DNA of 64,000 bases. Origin: Synergistaceae bacterium. Lineage in GTDB: Bacteria; Synergistota; Synergistia; Synergistales; Aminobacteriaceae. Every line of letters starts with the position of its first letter. Within the stretch, counting starts at the first letter, position 1. Where the stretch lies: contig JAFRAH010000006.1 in NCBI GenBank assembly GCA_017405525.1, positions 88,539 through 152,538 on the forward strand, given 5' to 3'. A program made the translations under genes and the position numbers. The notes below the pieces were generated by a model. That model searched no databases. It saw nothing but the letters and a program-made list of their open reading frames with translations, and was not told the origin of the DNA. Positions 26,523 through 36,004 of this stretch are shown one piece after another.

Positions 26523-27779
26523 ATGCCGGCAATAAGCGCACCACGAGGGACAAGAGACATTCTTCCTTCCGAGTCGTGGAAGTGGTCATATATCGTTCAG
26601 ACAGCATCAAAGGCAATGAAGGACTTCGGATTCAGTGAGATACACCTTCCCATTTTTGAGCACACTGAACTTTTCTCACGGGGAGTTGGCGAGACTACTG
26701 ACATTGTCGAGAAGGAAATGTACACATTCAACGACAGGGGAGGAAGGAGCATCACCCTCCGGCCAGAAGCGACCGCCGGGGTAATGAGGGCAGCAATCGA
26801 GAACAACCTATGCGCACAAGGAGCAAGTGCCAAGCTCTGGAACTGGGGGCCAATGTTCCGGCACGAACGACCACAGAAGGGACGTTACAGGCAGTTCTAC
26901 CAGATTGATGCTGAATGTCTGGGGATTGCCGGGCCAATGGCTGACGTTGAGGTTATCGCCCTGAGCATTGAGATTTTCCGGCGGCTTGGCCTGAAGAACC
27001 TTGAGGTAGTCATCAACTCGGTAGGCTGTGAGAAATGCAGACCTGTTTACCGCCAGAAGCTGATCGACTACTTCACTTCCCGGAAATCCGAACTCTGCGG
27101 GACATGTCTTGACCGTCTTGACCGCAACCCCCTCCGAATCCTCGACTGCAAGAACGAATCCTGCGGCCGTGTCTCAGACGGAGCACCCGACATCTTCGAC
27201 TCACTCTGCGACGAATGCCGGGAACACTTCGCGGAGGTTAGGGCCGGGCTTGAACGTCTGGGCTTCACGTACACGCTCAACAAGAGACTTGTCAGGGGTC
27301 TGGACTACTACACCAAGACTGCCTACGAGATATTATCCGGCGACTTGGGGGCACAGAACGCAGTTGCCGGGGGAGGACGTTACGACAACCTTGCTTCAGC
27401 GATTGGCGGCGGGAAGATTCCGGGCGTTGGGTTTGCGTGCGGGCTTGACCGTGTGGCTCTCGTCATGGAGGAACAGGGCTGCTCGTTCGGGAATATGCCG
27501 GGCGTTAGTGTGTACGTAGCGGCACTCGGTGATGACGTGAGGGGAGCTGTTCAGGCACTGACCTATGAGCTGAGGAAGGCCGGAATTTCTGCGGAATGCG
27601 ACACGTCAGGAAGGAGCTTCAAGGCTCAGATGAAGAGTGCGGGGACTTGCAGGTTTGCGTGCATCATTGGTGCTGACGAGGCGGCGAATGACACAGTGTC
27701 GGTGAAGGACATGGAGGACGGCTCACAGGTAAGTATTCCGGCAGGTGAGGCAGTGAGTTACCTGAAGGGAAGAATATAG
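26523..27779 (+). CDS. hisS: Histidyl-tRNA synthetase
   Basis: This 418-residue class II synthetase has the motif 2 region RPEATAGVMRA and FRHERPQKGRYRQFYQ (about residues 79-125), the HisA motif LVRGLDYYTKTAYE and the GGRYDNL motif, then an anticodon-binding C-terminal domain. It charges tRNA-His in the cytoplasm. The frame could start at a GTG at 26511, but that GTG is part of the AAGGAG ribosome binding site, so I use the ATG at 26523. It carries a four-cysteine insertion (about residues 168-240), as in many HisRS. Confidence 0.96.
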   Translation: MPAISAPRGTRDILPSESWKWSYIVQTASKAMKDFGFSEIHLPIFEHTELFSRGVGETTDIVEKEMYTFNDRGGRSITLRPEATAGVMRAAIENNLCAQGASAKLWNWGPMFRHERPQKGRYRQFYQIDAECLGIAGPMADVEVIALSIEIFRRLGLKNLEVVINSVGCEKCRPVYRQKLIDYFTSRKSELCGTCLDRLDRNPLRILDCKNESCGRVSDGAPDIFDSLCDECREHFAEVRAGLERLGFTYTLNKRLVRGLDYYTKTAYEILSGDLGAQNAVAGGGRYDNLASAIGGGKIPGVGFACGLDRVALVMEEQGCSFGNMPGVSVYVAALGDDVRGAVQALTYELRKAGISAECDTSGRSFKAQMKSAGTCRFACIIGADEAANDTVSVKDMEDGSQVSIPAGEAVSYLKGRI

Positions 27780-27810
27780 AGAGCAAAAAACTCAACAAAA
27801 ACTCAACAAA

Positions 27811-27843
27811 AACCCCCGGCCATGTATCAGACTGGGGGATTTT
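27811..27843. terminator. Bidirectional terminator between hisS and speE
   Basis: CCCCCGG (27813-27819) pairs with CTGGGGG (27832-27838), with A tracts on the left and TTTT on the right. It serves the two convergent genes. Confidence 0.8.
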
Positions 27844-27846
27844 CTT

Positions 27847-28698
27847 TCACTGTATGAGCTCCTCAAGGAATGGCGGCAAAATGAAACTTGCCCGGTGTAT
27901 CTCGTTCGTGTAGTATCGCGTGGGCTTGACCGTCCTCACTGGCACGGAAGGATCTTCACGCATTGAGGCAACCCCGTACGTCCACATTCCTGAAGGGTAC
28001 GTAGGCACTGCCCCCCAGTACATTCGGACAACGGGAAAGACCTTCCGCATCTCACGGATTGCCTGACGCATCAACGCAGTATCAGTGAATGGCGACTCTG
28101 TGAGTTCCGAGAGCATGGCCGAGTCCGTCATCACTCGCTTAACGTCCCCGTAAAATCCCGACTGGAACAACCCCGCCGCAAAGTCCACAGGGTCAGTGCT
28201 GTCGACGATAACGACATCATAGCGTTCACTGGTCTCACGAATGAACTTCATTGCGTCCATGCACCTGACATCAGCCCGTGAATCACTGAACGAGCAGCCC
28301 GCAAAAGGCAAGTACTTCTTCGAGGCTTCTATCACTCTCTCGTCAATGTCAATCAATGTGCATCTCTTCACGCATTCATGTTTGAGGACTTCCCTCATTA
28401 TTGCCCCGTCGCCTCCGCCAATGATGAGGACGTTCTCAGGTTTTGGGTGAGCACAAAGCGGAACATGAGCCATCATCTCGGAGTAAGTGAACTCGTCCTT
28501 CTCCGTGAGCTGATAGGCACCGTCAAGCATCATCACCCGGCCATACTGGAACGTGTCCGCAATAAGGAGCTCCTGATAGGGCGTTCTCTCTGAGTGGACG
28601 CACTCCTTGACCCTCATTGAGAGCTTGAGGTTGTCGGTACTGAACTCACTAAGCCAGAGTTCATTCTTGCGCTTGGGGCGGGTAACGTACTCAGTCAT
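27847..28698 (-). CDS. speE: Spermidine synthase (polyamine aminopropyltransferase)
   Basis: This 283-residue enzyme matches SpeE, with the motif LIIGGGDGAIMREVLKH (about residues 90-106), the acidic IDIDERVIEASKKYLP segment and the DSTDP motif (about 165-169). It transfers an aminopropyl group from decarboxylated S-adenosylmethionine to putrescine. The start overlaps the flavodiiron gene stop as ATGA, so the two are translationally coupled. No speD is visible here. Confidence 0.93.
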   Translation of the reverse strand: MTEYVTRPKRKNELWLSEFSTDNLKLSMRVKECVHSERTPYQELLIADTFQYGRVMMLDGAYQLTEKDEFTYSEMMAHVPLCAHPKPENVLIIGGGDGAIMREVLKHECVKRCTLIDIDERVIEASKKYLPFAGCSFSDSRADVRCMDAMKFIRETSERYDVVIVDSTDPVDFAAGLFQSGFYGDVKRVMTDSAMLSELTESPFTDTALMRQAIREMRKVFPVVRMYWGAVPTYPSGMWTYGVASMREDPSVPVRTVKPTRYYTNEIHRASFILPPFLEELIQ

Positions 28699-29885
28699 TC
28701 GAGGGCTTCCCCTAAGTTTTTGCCGAGCTCTGAGAGTTTCGCGAGGTCTTCAGGAGTTGGCGAGGTGTAGACTTCAACCTCCGGGCCTATGAGTTCGAGC
28801 TTGCTTTTTGCCGCGTAATCTTGGAGTGCCGTCAATGCTCCCTTGCTCCACGTGTAACTTCCTGCAAGGCCGATAAACTTGTTCTTTGGCATACGGCTGA
28901 GGAGCTTTGAGCACAACGCTTCCATCGGGGGGAAAAGCTGGGTGTTGTACGTGCAGGCCATGAGAGCAAACGCCCGGAACTTCCAGATGTCCCGCAGAAT
29001 GTATGACGCGTCAGTCCGTGAAACGTCATAGAGCCTTACGTCCTTGATTTTCGCCTCACTTAGGCCAGAGCAGACAGCCTCAGCCATTCGCCGGGTATTT
29101 CCGTACATTGAGCCGTAAACTACAACAGCTCCCTTCTCGCCTTCGTACCTGCTCCACTTGTCATAGAGTGAGATTACCTGCTTAATGTCCTTCCTGAAGA
29201 GCGTACCGTGTGAGGGGAATATGTTAGTGATTGGGAGGCCGCCCAACTTCTTCAAGGCAACCTGCACAATGTTCGAGTATTTCCCGACTATGCAGGCATA
29301 ATACCTTAGCATCTCGTCCTGCCAGCGTTCAGGGTTCTTCTCGTCGTCGAATATCCCTCCCTCATGAGCACCGAAGCCCCCGAATGAGTCGTTCGAGAAG
29401 AGAACGCCCGTTGTTGTGTCGAACGTAACCATGCTTTCAGGCCAGTGCAGCATCGGGACGGTGAAGAAGCGCAATACATGGCCGCCAAGGTCGAGGGTGT
29501 CGCCGTCCTTCACGCTGATTGTGTCTTCAGTGATTCCGTGATAGCCCTTGAGCATGGGGAGGGTCTTTGCGTTGCCTATGAACTTCAGGGAGGGCCATAT
29601 GCCTTTGAGCTGTGCGATCAACCCGGCATGGTCGGGCTCCATGTGGTTGACGACGAGGTAGTTCAGCGTCCTGCCTCCGAGTGCCTGAGTGAGCTTGCTG
29701 ATGTATTCGTCATGATAGGGGCCTTTCACTGTGTCGATTGCGGCGGTTGCTGTCGTGCCTATTACCGCGTATGAATTGTATGCGACACCCTGCGGAAGAG
29801 GCCAGAGGGACTCGAACAAGTCAGTCTCATGGTCATTAACGCCGAGCCAGTAAGTTTCTTTATTGGCAAGTATGGGTTTATACAT
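28695..29885 (-). CDS. A-type flavoprotein / flavodiiron protein
   Basis: This 396-residue protein has the two-domain layout of flavodiiron proteins: a metallo-beta-lactamase-like diiron domain with HMEPDH (about residues 81-86) and later conserved H and D ligands, then a flavodoxin domain beginning VVVYGSMYGNTRRMAE (about residues 253-268). These enzymes reduce O2 to water or NO to N2O and protect anaerobes. Rubredoxin, the usual electron donor, is not fused here. The gene heads the speE operon and has a likely extended -10 promoter upstream. Confidence 0.93.
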   Translation of the reverse strand: MYKPILANKETYWLGVNDHETDLFESLWPLPQGVAYNSYAVIGTTATAAIDTVKGPYHDEYISKLTQALGGRTLNYLVVNHMEPDHAGLIAQLKGIWPSLKFIGNAKTLPMLKGYHGITEDTISVKDGDTLDLGGHVLRFFTVPMLHWPESMVTFDTTTGVLFSNDSFGGFGAHEGGIFDDEKNPERWQDEMLRYYACIVGKYSNIVQVALKKLGGLPITNIFPSHGTLFRKDIKQVISLYDKWSRYEGEKGAVVVYGSMYGNTRRMAEAVCSGLSEAKIKDVRLYDVSRTDASYILRDIWKFRAFALMACTYNTQLFPPMEALCSKLLSRMPKNKFIGLAGSYTWSKGALTALQDYAAKSKLELIGPEVEVYTSPTPEDLAKLSELGKNLGEALE

Positions 29886-29926
29886 TTCTGAATTTTCCTC
29901 CTTTGTGGGATTTTTTCGTGAGTGTC

Positions 29927-29935
29927 ATTGTATCA
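29927..29935 (-). promoter_or_regulatory. Extended -10 promoter of the flavodiiron-speE operon
   Basis: On the minus strand TGATACAAT, an extended -10, lies about 45 bases upstream of the ATG, which is preceded by AAAGGAGG. No good -35. Confidence 0.4.
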
Positions 29936-29954
29936 TGCCTGATTTGTGAATATC

Positions 29955-32309
29955 CTACTTGAACTCAACTATAGTAACTCCGTATCCTCCCTCGCCCTCA
30001 CTCCCAAGCCTGAAGCTCTTCACGTACTGAAGCCTCGAACACAGCGCATGAACTTCACGCCTGAGTATTCCCTCACCCCGTCCGTGAATCACCGTAACTA
30101 CAGAGTGGTTTGACCGATATGCCCGATCCAGGTAGTTCTCGACCAGTGGCATGGCCTCAGCAACAAGCATTCCCCTGACCATGATCGAGGAAGGGACACT
30201 GTCAGGTCTCGGAAGTCTCGTAGTGTCTTGCGGGGGTGTGGCAACCTGAGCCTTCTTGTCGGTGGCTATGAGCTGGCTCAACGGGACATCAATACTCATC
30301 GGCCCGGCTGTCATGTATGCGCGTCCGTTGCGTATCTCGTTGATGATGCCAACAATCCCGCTCCCTGCTACCATCGCAGTAACTCCCGGTGCGGGCTCAA
30401 AGGGCTTGGGGCTGTTCTCGATCTCACGTTCAGTGCGTTTCTGGTGTCGTTTGTCGATTGCTCCCCGTAACGTCCTGAGCTCCCTTCGTTTAACGTTGTA
30501 GCCACGTCTCGCCATGTCCCGCGCTGTCTCCTCCATGCTCCTGATTATGTCCTTCGAGGTCTCTTCTGCCTGGGCAATGAACTTCTCGGCCTTCCTGTCT
30601 GCCGCCTGCATGATTTTGTCCCTCTGGTAGTCTATCTCCTTCACGCGGCTCTGGTATGTCCTCCTCAAGTCCTCAGCCTCCTTCATGGCCGAATGCACTT
30701 CACGTTCTGCCGTGTCGAGTGCTGCCCTTCGTTCGTTGAGCTCGCTCATGATGTCCTCTGCCGTAACCTCACGGGAGTCAAGCTCACCCTGCGCAAGTTC
30801 AAGGACGCTTTCAGGCATACCGTAACGCCGGGCAATGAGCAACGCGCTGCTTCGTCCTGGTATTCCCATCAAGAGCCTGTAGGTTGGTTCAAGCCTCTCA
30901 ATGTTGAACTCCATGCTTGCGGTCTCTACTCCTTCAGTAATGAGGGCATATTGCTTCACGGGGTTGTGATGTGTCGTTGCGAGGGTGATACAGCCTTTCT
31001 CCTTGAGGGTCTGGAGGATCGCCACACCCAACGCCGCGCCTTCATGCGGATCTGTACCTGCTCCGAGCTCGTCAAGAAGTATCAGTGATGAGGCTGTAGA
31101 TTCCTTGAGGATGTGAATGATTTTCTGGAGGTGTGCGCTGAACGTCGATAGGTTCTGCTCTATGCTCTGTTCGTCGCCAATGTCGGCATAAATTGCGTCG
31201 AACGTCCCGATCAGCGTCCCGTCCCTTGCAGGCAGGGGCAGACCTAGCCACGCCATAGCCACGAGTACCCCGGCAGTCTTGAGGGTTACGGTCTTTCCGC
31301 CAGTGTTCGAGCCTGTGATTACGAGGGTGCTGAACTTTTCCCCGCACTCGAACGTTACGGGTACGGCCTTGTCTTTCAGCATGGGATGACGGGCATCAAT
31401 GAGTCTGAAAACTTTTTGCCCCGTGAGCTCAGGAATGACCCAGTGCTTGTTGCGTATGAGGTCATCACAGACACAGAGAAGGTCTAGAGTACCTATGACC
31501 CTTTCAGCGTTGATGATGGCGTTTTCGCGGGACAATATGCTTCGTGTGAGGGCTAAGAGTATTAGGCGTTCCTCGTCCTGTTCGTCCTTCGTGCGGATGA
31601 TGAGGCTGTTGTTGACGCGGCTTAAGGCTTTGGGCTCCATGTATACGGAGTTCCCGGAGGCTGAACGCTCGACAGCAAGCCCGGGGAATCTGTTGATGTA
31701 CTCCTGACGAACGAGCACCAGAAACCTGCCATCACGCCACGACAATGAACGCTCCTGAAGCATGTTGCTGGTGTCCGGGTCCTCAAAGAGTTTTTGCGCA
31801 AGTCTCCTGCCTGTCTTCTTGAGGGTTTCGAGTTCCCCGCGAATGTCCCGCAGCTTAGGCGATGCGTTGTCCGAGAGCCTCCCGGAGTCCTCAACGACAT
31901 TCAGCGCGTCAATCTCTGGGGTGAAGTCCCCTAATCCCCGTCTCAGCCTGTCGATGCTCCCATAGTTCCCGGAAATCCCAGCAAGCCCCTCGCGTATATG
32001 CCTCGCACACTGGAGGACTGCCCTGACCCGCAAGAGCTCTGAGCCTGAGAGTATGCCGCTCCTTTTTGCGTTCACGAACATGGGGGATACTGCCTCAAGC
32101 CCGGCGTTGAACGAGAACTCGCCGTTGTGGTCGGTCAAGTCGAGCCATTCACGGAGGAGTCTTTCGCGTTCCTTGAGGGTGTCGTAATCCTCAGCAGGCT
32201 TCAATGAGGCCAAAATTAACTCCCCTAATCCGCCGCGCAGTCTTTCACGGAAGGGGAGCAAATTTTTTTCCAGCTCTAATATGTCTGAAACACTCTGTGA
32301 GATTCTCAT
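29955..32309 (-). CDS. mutS2: Endonuclease MutS2
   Basis: This 784-residue protein has the MutS2 order: an N-terminal core with clamp helices (about residues 1-300), the MutS ATPase domain with Walker A ITGSNTGGKTVTLKTAG (about 330-346) and the LILLDELGAGTDPHEGAALG segment, a long KOW-like and coiled region (about 510-640), and a C-terminal Smr nuclease domain with VTVIHGRGEGILRREVH (about 745-761). MutS2 lacks mismatch recognition; it suppresses homologous recombination and in some bacteria rescues collided ribosomes. It heads nothing else in its strand: cvpA lies 4 bases upstream of its start and is probably cotranscribed. Confidence 0.95.
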   Translation of the reverse strand: MRISQSVSDILELEKNLLPFRERLRGGLGELILASLKPAEDYDTLKERERLLREWLDLTDHNGEFSFNAGLEAVSPMFVNAKRSGILSGSELLRVRAVLQCARHIREGLAGISGNYGSIDRLRRGLGDFTPEIDALNVVEDSGRLSDNASPKLRDIRGELETLKKTGRRLAQKLFEDPDTSNMLQERSLSWRDGRFLVLVRQEYINRFPGLAVERSASGNSVYMEPKALSRVNNSLIIRTKDEQDEERLILLALTRSILSRENAIINAERVIGTLDLLCVCDDLIRNKHWVIPELTGQKVFRLIDARHPMLKDKAVPVTFECGEKFSTLVITGSNTGGKTVTLKTAGVLVAMAWLGLPLPARDGTLIGTFDAIYADIGDEQSIEQNLSTFSAHLQKIIHILKESTASSLILLDELGAGTDPHEGAALGVAILQTLKEKGCITLATTHHNPVKQYALITEGVETASMEFNIERLEPTYRLLMGIPGRSSALLIARRYGMPESVLELAQGELDSREVTAEDIMSELNERRAALDTAEREVHSAMKEAEDLRRTYQSRVKEIDYQRDKIMQAADRKAEKFIAQAEETSKDIIRSMEETARDMARRGYNVKRRELRTLRGAIDKRHQKRTEREIENSPKPFEPAPGVTAMVAGSGIVGIINEIRNGRAYMTAGPMSIDVPLSQLIATDKKAQVATPPQDTTRLPRPDSVPSSIMVRGMLVAEAMPLVENYLDRAYRSNHSVVTVIHGRGEGILRREVHALCSRLQYVKSFRLGSEGEGGYGVTIVEFK

Positions 32310-32313
32310 CCGG

Positions 32314-32841
32314 CTAATTTCCGCCCGTCAGTGCCGTGAAGTCGATTATCCCGCGTTCCTGAAGCAAGTCGCGTATGTGAGGCCACACGTAAGATGCTCC
32401 CTTCATGCTCCAGCTATCATTCATCCACTCAGTAGGTACGAACTTCGGGAATGTCGAGAGGAGGGCATATACTATCAGGACGATGAAGCAGGTTTTCAGG
32501 AAGCCGACGATCATACCGAAAATGTGATCCGTAACTGAGAGCTTGGTAACCTTCACGAGCAATGACAGAATGAACCCTACCACTGCAAATATTATCTCTA
32601 CCCCAAAGAATATTGAGACCGAACAAATCAGTGATAGAAGCGTCCTGTCAAAGGCAGGGTTATTGATGTAGCGTGAGGCAAGTTCTACGGCAGGGTCAAG
32701 GAAATTCCATGCGCAGAAGGTGCTCACGAAGAAGCCAACAAGCCCGATAACTTCCCCTGAAAATCCATTGACCAAGCCACGGTAGAGAAAGAATATCAGG
32801 ATTACGCCAAAAATTGCATCAACGATTAAAGCAGTATTCAT
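32314..32841 (-). CDS. CvpA family membrane protein
   Basis: This 175-residue protein has four membrane helices in the CvpA pattern: LIVDAIFGVILIFFLYRGL (about residues 5-23) followed by a GFSGEVIGL segment, and later helices with FGMIVGFLKTCFIVL (about 110-124). CvpA was first tied to colicin V production and is now linked to envelope homeostasis; biochemistry unclear. It sits immediately upstream of mutS2, a pairing seen in many bacteria, and downstream of tsaB. Confidence 0.88.
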   Translation of the reverse strand: MNTALIVDAIFGVILIFFLYRGLVNGFSGEVIGLVGFFVSTFCAWNFLDPAVELASRYINNPAFDRTLLSLICSVSIFFGVEIIFAVVGFILSLLVKVTKLSVTDHIFGMIVGFLKTCFIVLIVYALLSTFPKFVPTEWMNDSWSMKGASYVWPHIRDLLQERGIIDFTALTGGN

Positions 32842-32865
32842 AGAAGTATCTTCATTCCTTTCTAT

Positions 32866-33492
32866 TTAGCTCACTCCCTGAGGAGCACGGTAATACGAAA
32901 TCTTGAGCTCCATAGGGCTGACAGCAAGACTAACCTTTTCCCCAGCAATCTCACACAACGAAACTATATCCGGCCTCACCTGAAGCATTCCGGGAATGTC
33001 CAGTGCTGTACGTTCCGGGTCATCAGAGATCACGGAGGCATCATCATTCCCCTCAAGCCACGAGAGAACTTCAGCGTGTGAGTATTCCCCGGCCTCAAGG
33101 AAGCCATCACATGACGCATAGACCCAGCCATGACCGGCATAAATCACCGTCAGGATTTTGCGCCCCGCCCTGTCATTCTTCCTGTGGGTGAAGGCCAGCA
33201 TGTCGAGTGCTGAGACGGGAATAACCTTTGCCCCCGAAGCATAGGCAAGCCCCGAAGCATAGGCTGCCCCGACACGTATACCCGTGAAGTAACCCGGCCC
33301 GTTCGTGATGGCTATGTAGTCGAGTTCAGGCCACGAGAGACTTGCGGCATTCATGAGGCGTTCACACATTCGGGGAAGCTCTGAGGTCTGCCTCCTCCCT
33401 AAGTCCTCCTGTTCATGGCCGGAGATTACACCGTCAAGCATTAAGGCGGCTCCTGTTAGTTTCAGGCAGCAGTCAATCGCAAGAATATTCAC
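32866..33492 (-). CDS. tsaB: tRNA threonylcarbamoyladenosine biosynthesis protein TsaB
   Basis: This 208-residue protein has the TsaB start ILAIDCCLKLTGAAL and the YIAITNGPGYFTGIRVGAAYA motif (about residues 59-79), typical of the ASKHA fold used as a partner of TsaD in making t6A37 on tRNAs. It overlaps the end of tsaE by four bases, the usual neighbour. TsaC and TsaD are not in the window. Confidence 0.93.
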   Translation of the reverse strand: MNILAIDCCLKLTGAALMLDGVISGHEQEDLGRRQTSELPRMCERLMNAASLSWPELDYIAITNGPGYFTGIRVGAAYASGLAYASGAKVIPVSALDMLAFTHRKNDRAGRKILTVIYAGHGWVYASCDGFLEAGEYSHAEVLSWLEGNDDASVISDDPERTALDIPGMLQVRPDIVSLCEIAGEKVSLAVSPMELKISYYRAPQGVS

Positions 33493-33950
33493 AGCCTCTT
33501 GATGACCTCCTCAGATTTCGCACCGTAAGCAGAGATTCTTATCTCACGTTCAGCCTCATTCAGTGCGGTAAAATATACCCTCACAACGTCATCAACGGGA
33601 GGATTAGCCCAGCGTTCCGGCCACTCCACAAAAAGGACTGCATCATCAGCCCCGGCGTATTCGTCAAGCCCAAGTGCACAGACACCTTCAGGGTCAAGCC
33701 TGTATAGGTCGGCGTGAATGATGTATATTCCTGTTCCTGATGTGTATTCGTTGATGAGTGTGAATGACGGACTTCGGACCCCGGTAATCCCGAATGCCTC
33801 AGCAGCACCCCGAACTAGTACGGTCTTTCCTGCCCCCAAGTCGCCATAGAGCAGGACAGTAACGCCGGGCATTAAGGCATCACCCAGAGAATGGCCGAAC
33901 TTCCGGGTGTCGTCCTCAGAGTGTGAGACGAAAATTTTTGCGTCATTCAT
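33489..33950 (-). CDS. tsaE: tRNA threonylcarbamoyladenosine biosynthesis ATPase TsaE
   Basis: This 153-residue ATPase has Walker A LYGDLGAGKTVLVRG (about residues 34-48), the SPSFTLINEY segment and HADLYRLD (about 85-92), all marks of TsaE, which supports the t6A-forming TsaBDE complex. A longer frame runs upstream into another gene; the ATG at 33950 overlaps the stop of the small membrane gene by eight bases, so coupled translation from there is most likely. Confidence 0.93.
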   Translation of the reverse strand: MNDAKIFVSHSEDDTRKFGHSLGDALMPGVTVLLYGDLGAGKTVLVRGAAEAFGITGVRSPSFTLINEYTSGTGIYIIHADLYRLDPEGVCALGLDEYAGADDAVLFVEWPERWANPPVDDVVRVYFTALNEAEREIRISAYGAKSEEVIKRL

Positions 33951-34206
33951 GGGGCTGTGAGTTCCTGCGTTTCTCGGCACGGTGCTTGACGACTGCACGG
34001 AAGACCACACACGACACGCAGAATATTACGGCGAAAAGTACGGCACGGGGTATCTCTATGTCTGCCCCGGTTGAGCGGCTTATCCCGAATATGAACGCTA
34101 TGGCCATCCCGAAACTCAATATGCTCATGAACAGACCCTTGCGGCGAATCTTCTCGGTCTTCTCGATTTCAGCGTCCCAGTCTACACGCTTTCGTTCAGT
34201 CCTCAT
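33943..34206 (-). CDS. Small two-helix membrane protein, unknown function
   Basis: I do not recognise this 87-residue protein. It has a charged N-terminus (residues 1-24), two membrane helices at about 25-43 and 53-71, and a basic C-terminal tail. The gene overlaps both neighbours (nnrD upstream by four bases, tsaE downstream), so it is cotranscribed and translated with them. That linkage to t6A and NAD(P)H repair genes says nothing clear about its job. Confidence 0.7.
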   Translation of the reverse strand: MRTERKRVDWDAEIEKTEKIRRKGLFMSILSFGMAIAFIFGISRSTGADIEIPRAVLFAVIFCVSCVVFRAVVKHRAEKRRNSQPHE

Positions 34207-35039
34207 TTTCCGGCTCTCAACCCGTGGATTACTTTCCTTATTGTTCCGGCAATCTCTGAGGCAAGTATCCCGTCAATCCCATCACGTGCTAGGACTTGAC
34301 CAGCGAGGCCATGAACTGACGCTCCCAGTACTGCCGCATCAAACGCCTCAAGCCCTCCCGCAAGGAACGCACCGATACAGCCCGAAAGTACATCACCAGA
34401 GCCCGGAACTGAGAGCTCAGGCCCTCCGTAGGGTATCTCGGCGAACTTTTCCCCGGAGGCAATCAGAGTGTGATGACCCTTCAGGACGACACAGCCCCAG
34501 CGTTCGGACAACTCACGCACTGCACCGGGACGGTCAGACCTCACGGCTTCGGCAGGAATCCCAAGCAGTCGCCCGGCTTCCCCTTCATGTGGTGTCATCA
34601 CTGAGTCTTTACGGGGCTTAAGGTCATCCTTCGACACAGCAAGAGCATTCAGGCCATCACCGTCAACAAGGATTTTCTCCGGCCATTCGCGCCACATTCT
34701 GGACGTGAATATCTCGGCGGCAACACTTCGGTCAAGTCCGGGGCCAATAACTAGGGCATCAATATTCTTCTGCGAGAGTGCAAGCTCCTTCCACCTGAAA
34801 GTGTCATCATCGAAACAGTAAATCACTTCAGGAAGACGGGAAGCGCAAGCCTCACATACCTTCTGTATTGAGAGGAGGGTAACGACACCCGCGCCAGCCC
34901 TTAACGCTCCCAATGCGCTCAATGCAGGAGCACCCGGATAACGCACCGAGCCTCCCGCGATGAGTACCCTTCCCCTGTTGCCCTTGTGCATATCTTCAGG
35001 ACGCGGGGGCAGTAACTTCTTGAGTTCTTCAGCCTTCAT
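34203..35039 (-). CDS. nnrD: ADP-dependent (S)-NAD(P)H-hydrate dehydratase
   Basis: This 278-residue enzyme belongs to the YjeF C-terminal/ribokinase-like family: HKGNRGRVLIAGGSVRYPGA (about residues 18-37), the GPGLDRS segment, VMTPHEGEAGRLLG (about 144-157) and the GSGDVLSGCIGAFLAGG anion hole (about 217-233). It removes water from hydrated NADH or NADPH using ADP. The partner epimerase domain, fused in many species, is absent, so it must be elsewhere. It overlaps the small membrane gene by four bases. Confidence 0.92.
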   Translation of the reverse strand: MKAEELKKLLPPRPEDMHKGNRGRVLIAGGSVRYPGAPALSALGALRAGAGVVTLLSIQKVCEACASRLPEVIYCFDDDTFRWKELALSQKNIDALVIGPGLDRSVAAEIFTSRMWREWPEKILVDGDGLNALAVSKDDLKPRKDSVMTPHEGEAGRLLGIPAEAVRSDRPGAVRELSERWGCVVLKGHHTLIASGEKFAEIPYGGPELSVPGSGDVLSGCIGAFLAGGLEAFDAAVLGASVHGLAGQVLARDGIDGILASEIAGTIRKVIHGLRAGK

Positions 35040-35999
35040 TTACACCCTCACCATCTGGGGCGGTTCTTTCCCGGCAAATACGGCCTCAATGTTGCGGATC
35101 ACCATAAAGCCCATCTCCTTGCGTGTCCCGAATGTCGCTGTCCCTATGTGTGGCAGCAATACCACGTTCTGAAGTGCCTTGAGTTCGGGCAGTACGTCGG
35201 GTTCATTCTCGTAGACATCAAGCCCAGCCCCGGCAATAACCTTCCTGCTCAGGGCATCAGCTAGTGCCTTCTCGTCAACTACTGGGCCTCTTGACGTGTT
35301 GATGAGGATTGCGTCAGGCTTCATTTTTGCGAGCTCCTTTGCACCTATCATGTGTCGTGTCGCGTCTGTAAGTGGCACATGGAGGCTCACGAAGTCCGAA
35401 CGTTCGAGCAACTCCTCAAGGCTTGTCCTCTGTGCTCCGACTGACTCAAGGTGAAGTGAGTTGCTCCTGCTGTAGTAGAGCACCTTCATGTTGAAGCCAC
35501 GTGCTGCCTTGATGCCGAAGTTTGCGCCTATACGTCCCGCGCCGATTATGCCGACTGTTCTGCCAGTGATGTCATAGCCGAGCATGTATTTGGGTGCCCA
35601 GAGGAATGAGCCGGTACGAACTATGTTGTCGCACTCGATTACCCGCCGAGCACACGCGAACATTAACGTGAACGCCGTATCTGCCGTAGCATCCGTGAGA
35701 ACGTCGGGGGTGTTGGTTACGTAGATACCCTTTGCCTTTGCCGCCTGAATGTCTATGTTGTTGAAGCCTACTCCGTAATTCGCTATGAGCTTGAGGTCAG
35801 GCCCGGCCATGCTGATTAGTTCCGCGTCTATGGGGTCATTCAGCATTGTGATCACTGCCGCGTAATTCTTGAAGGCGTTGATGAGTTCCTCACGTGTCGC
35901 GAGCCTCTCCTCATGGTTCACGTCATATTCGCAGATATTTCCGAGCATCTTCATCACGGAAGCCTGAAGCATTCTTGTTACGTATACTTTCTTGTTCAT
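35040..35999 (-). CDS. D-isomer-specific 2-hydroxyacid dehydrogenase
   Basis: This 319-residue NAD(P)-dependent enzyme has the Rossmann motif VGIIGAGRIGANFG (about residues 149-162), the catalytic Arg in INTSRGPVVD (about 234-243), a Glu in VYENEPDV and the His in LLPHIGTATFGT (about 282-293). The family reduces 2-keto acids such as glyoxylate, hydroxypyruvate or phenylpyruvate; the sequence is nearest to glyoxylate/hydroxypyruvate reductases by eye. It abuts nnrD directly. Confidence 0.9.
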   Translation of the reverse strand: MNKKVYVTRMLQASVMKMLGNICEYDVNHEERLATREELINAFKNYAAVITMLNDPIDAELISMAGPDLKLIANYGVGFNNIDIQAAKAKGIYVTNTPDVLTDATADTAFTLMFACARRVIECDNIVRTGSFLWAPKYMLGYDITGRTVGIIGAGRIGANFGIKAARGFNMKVLYYSRSNSLHLESVGAQRTSLEELLERSDFVSLHVPLTDATRHMIGAKELAKMKPDAILINTSRGPVVDEKALADALSRKVIAGAGLDVYENEPDVLPELKALQNVVLLPHIGTATFGTRKEMGFMVIRNIEAVFAGKEPPQMVRV

Positions 36000-36004
36000 G
36001 GTGA

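Noticed and set aside
27781..27812. Short direct repeat ACTCAACAAAA near the hisS terminator
   Set aside because: Only two copies of about 11 bases, A-rich and next to a terminator; likely chance or part of the A tract.
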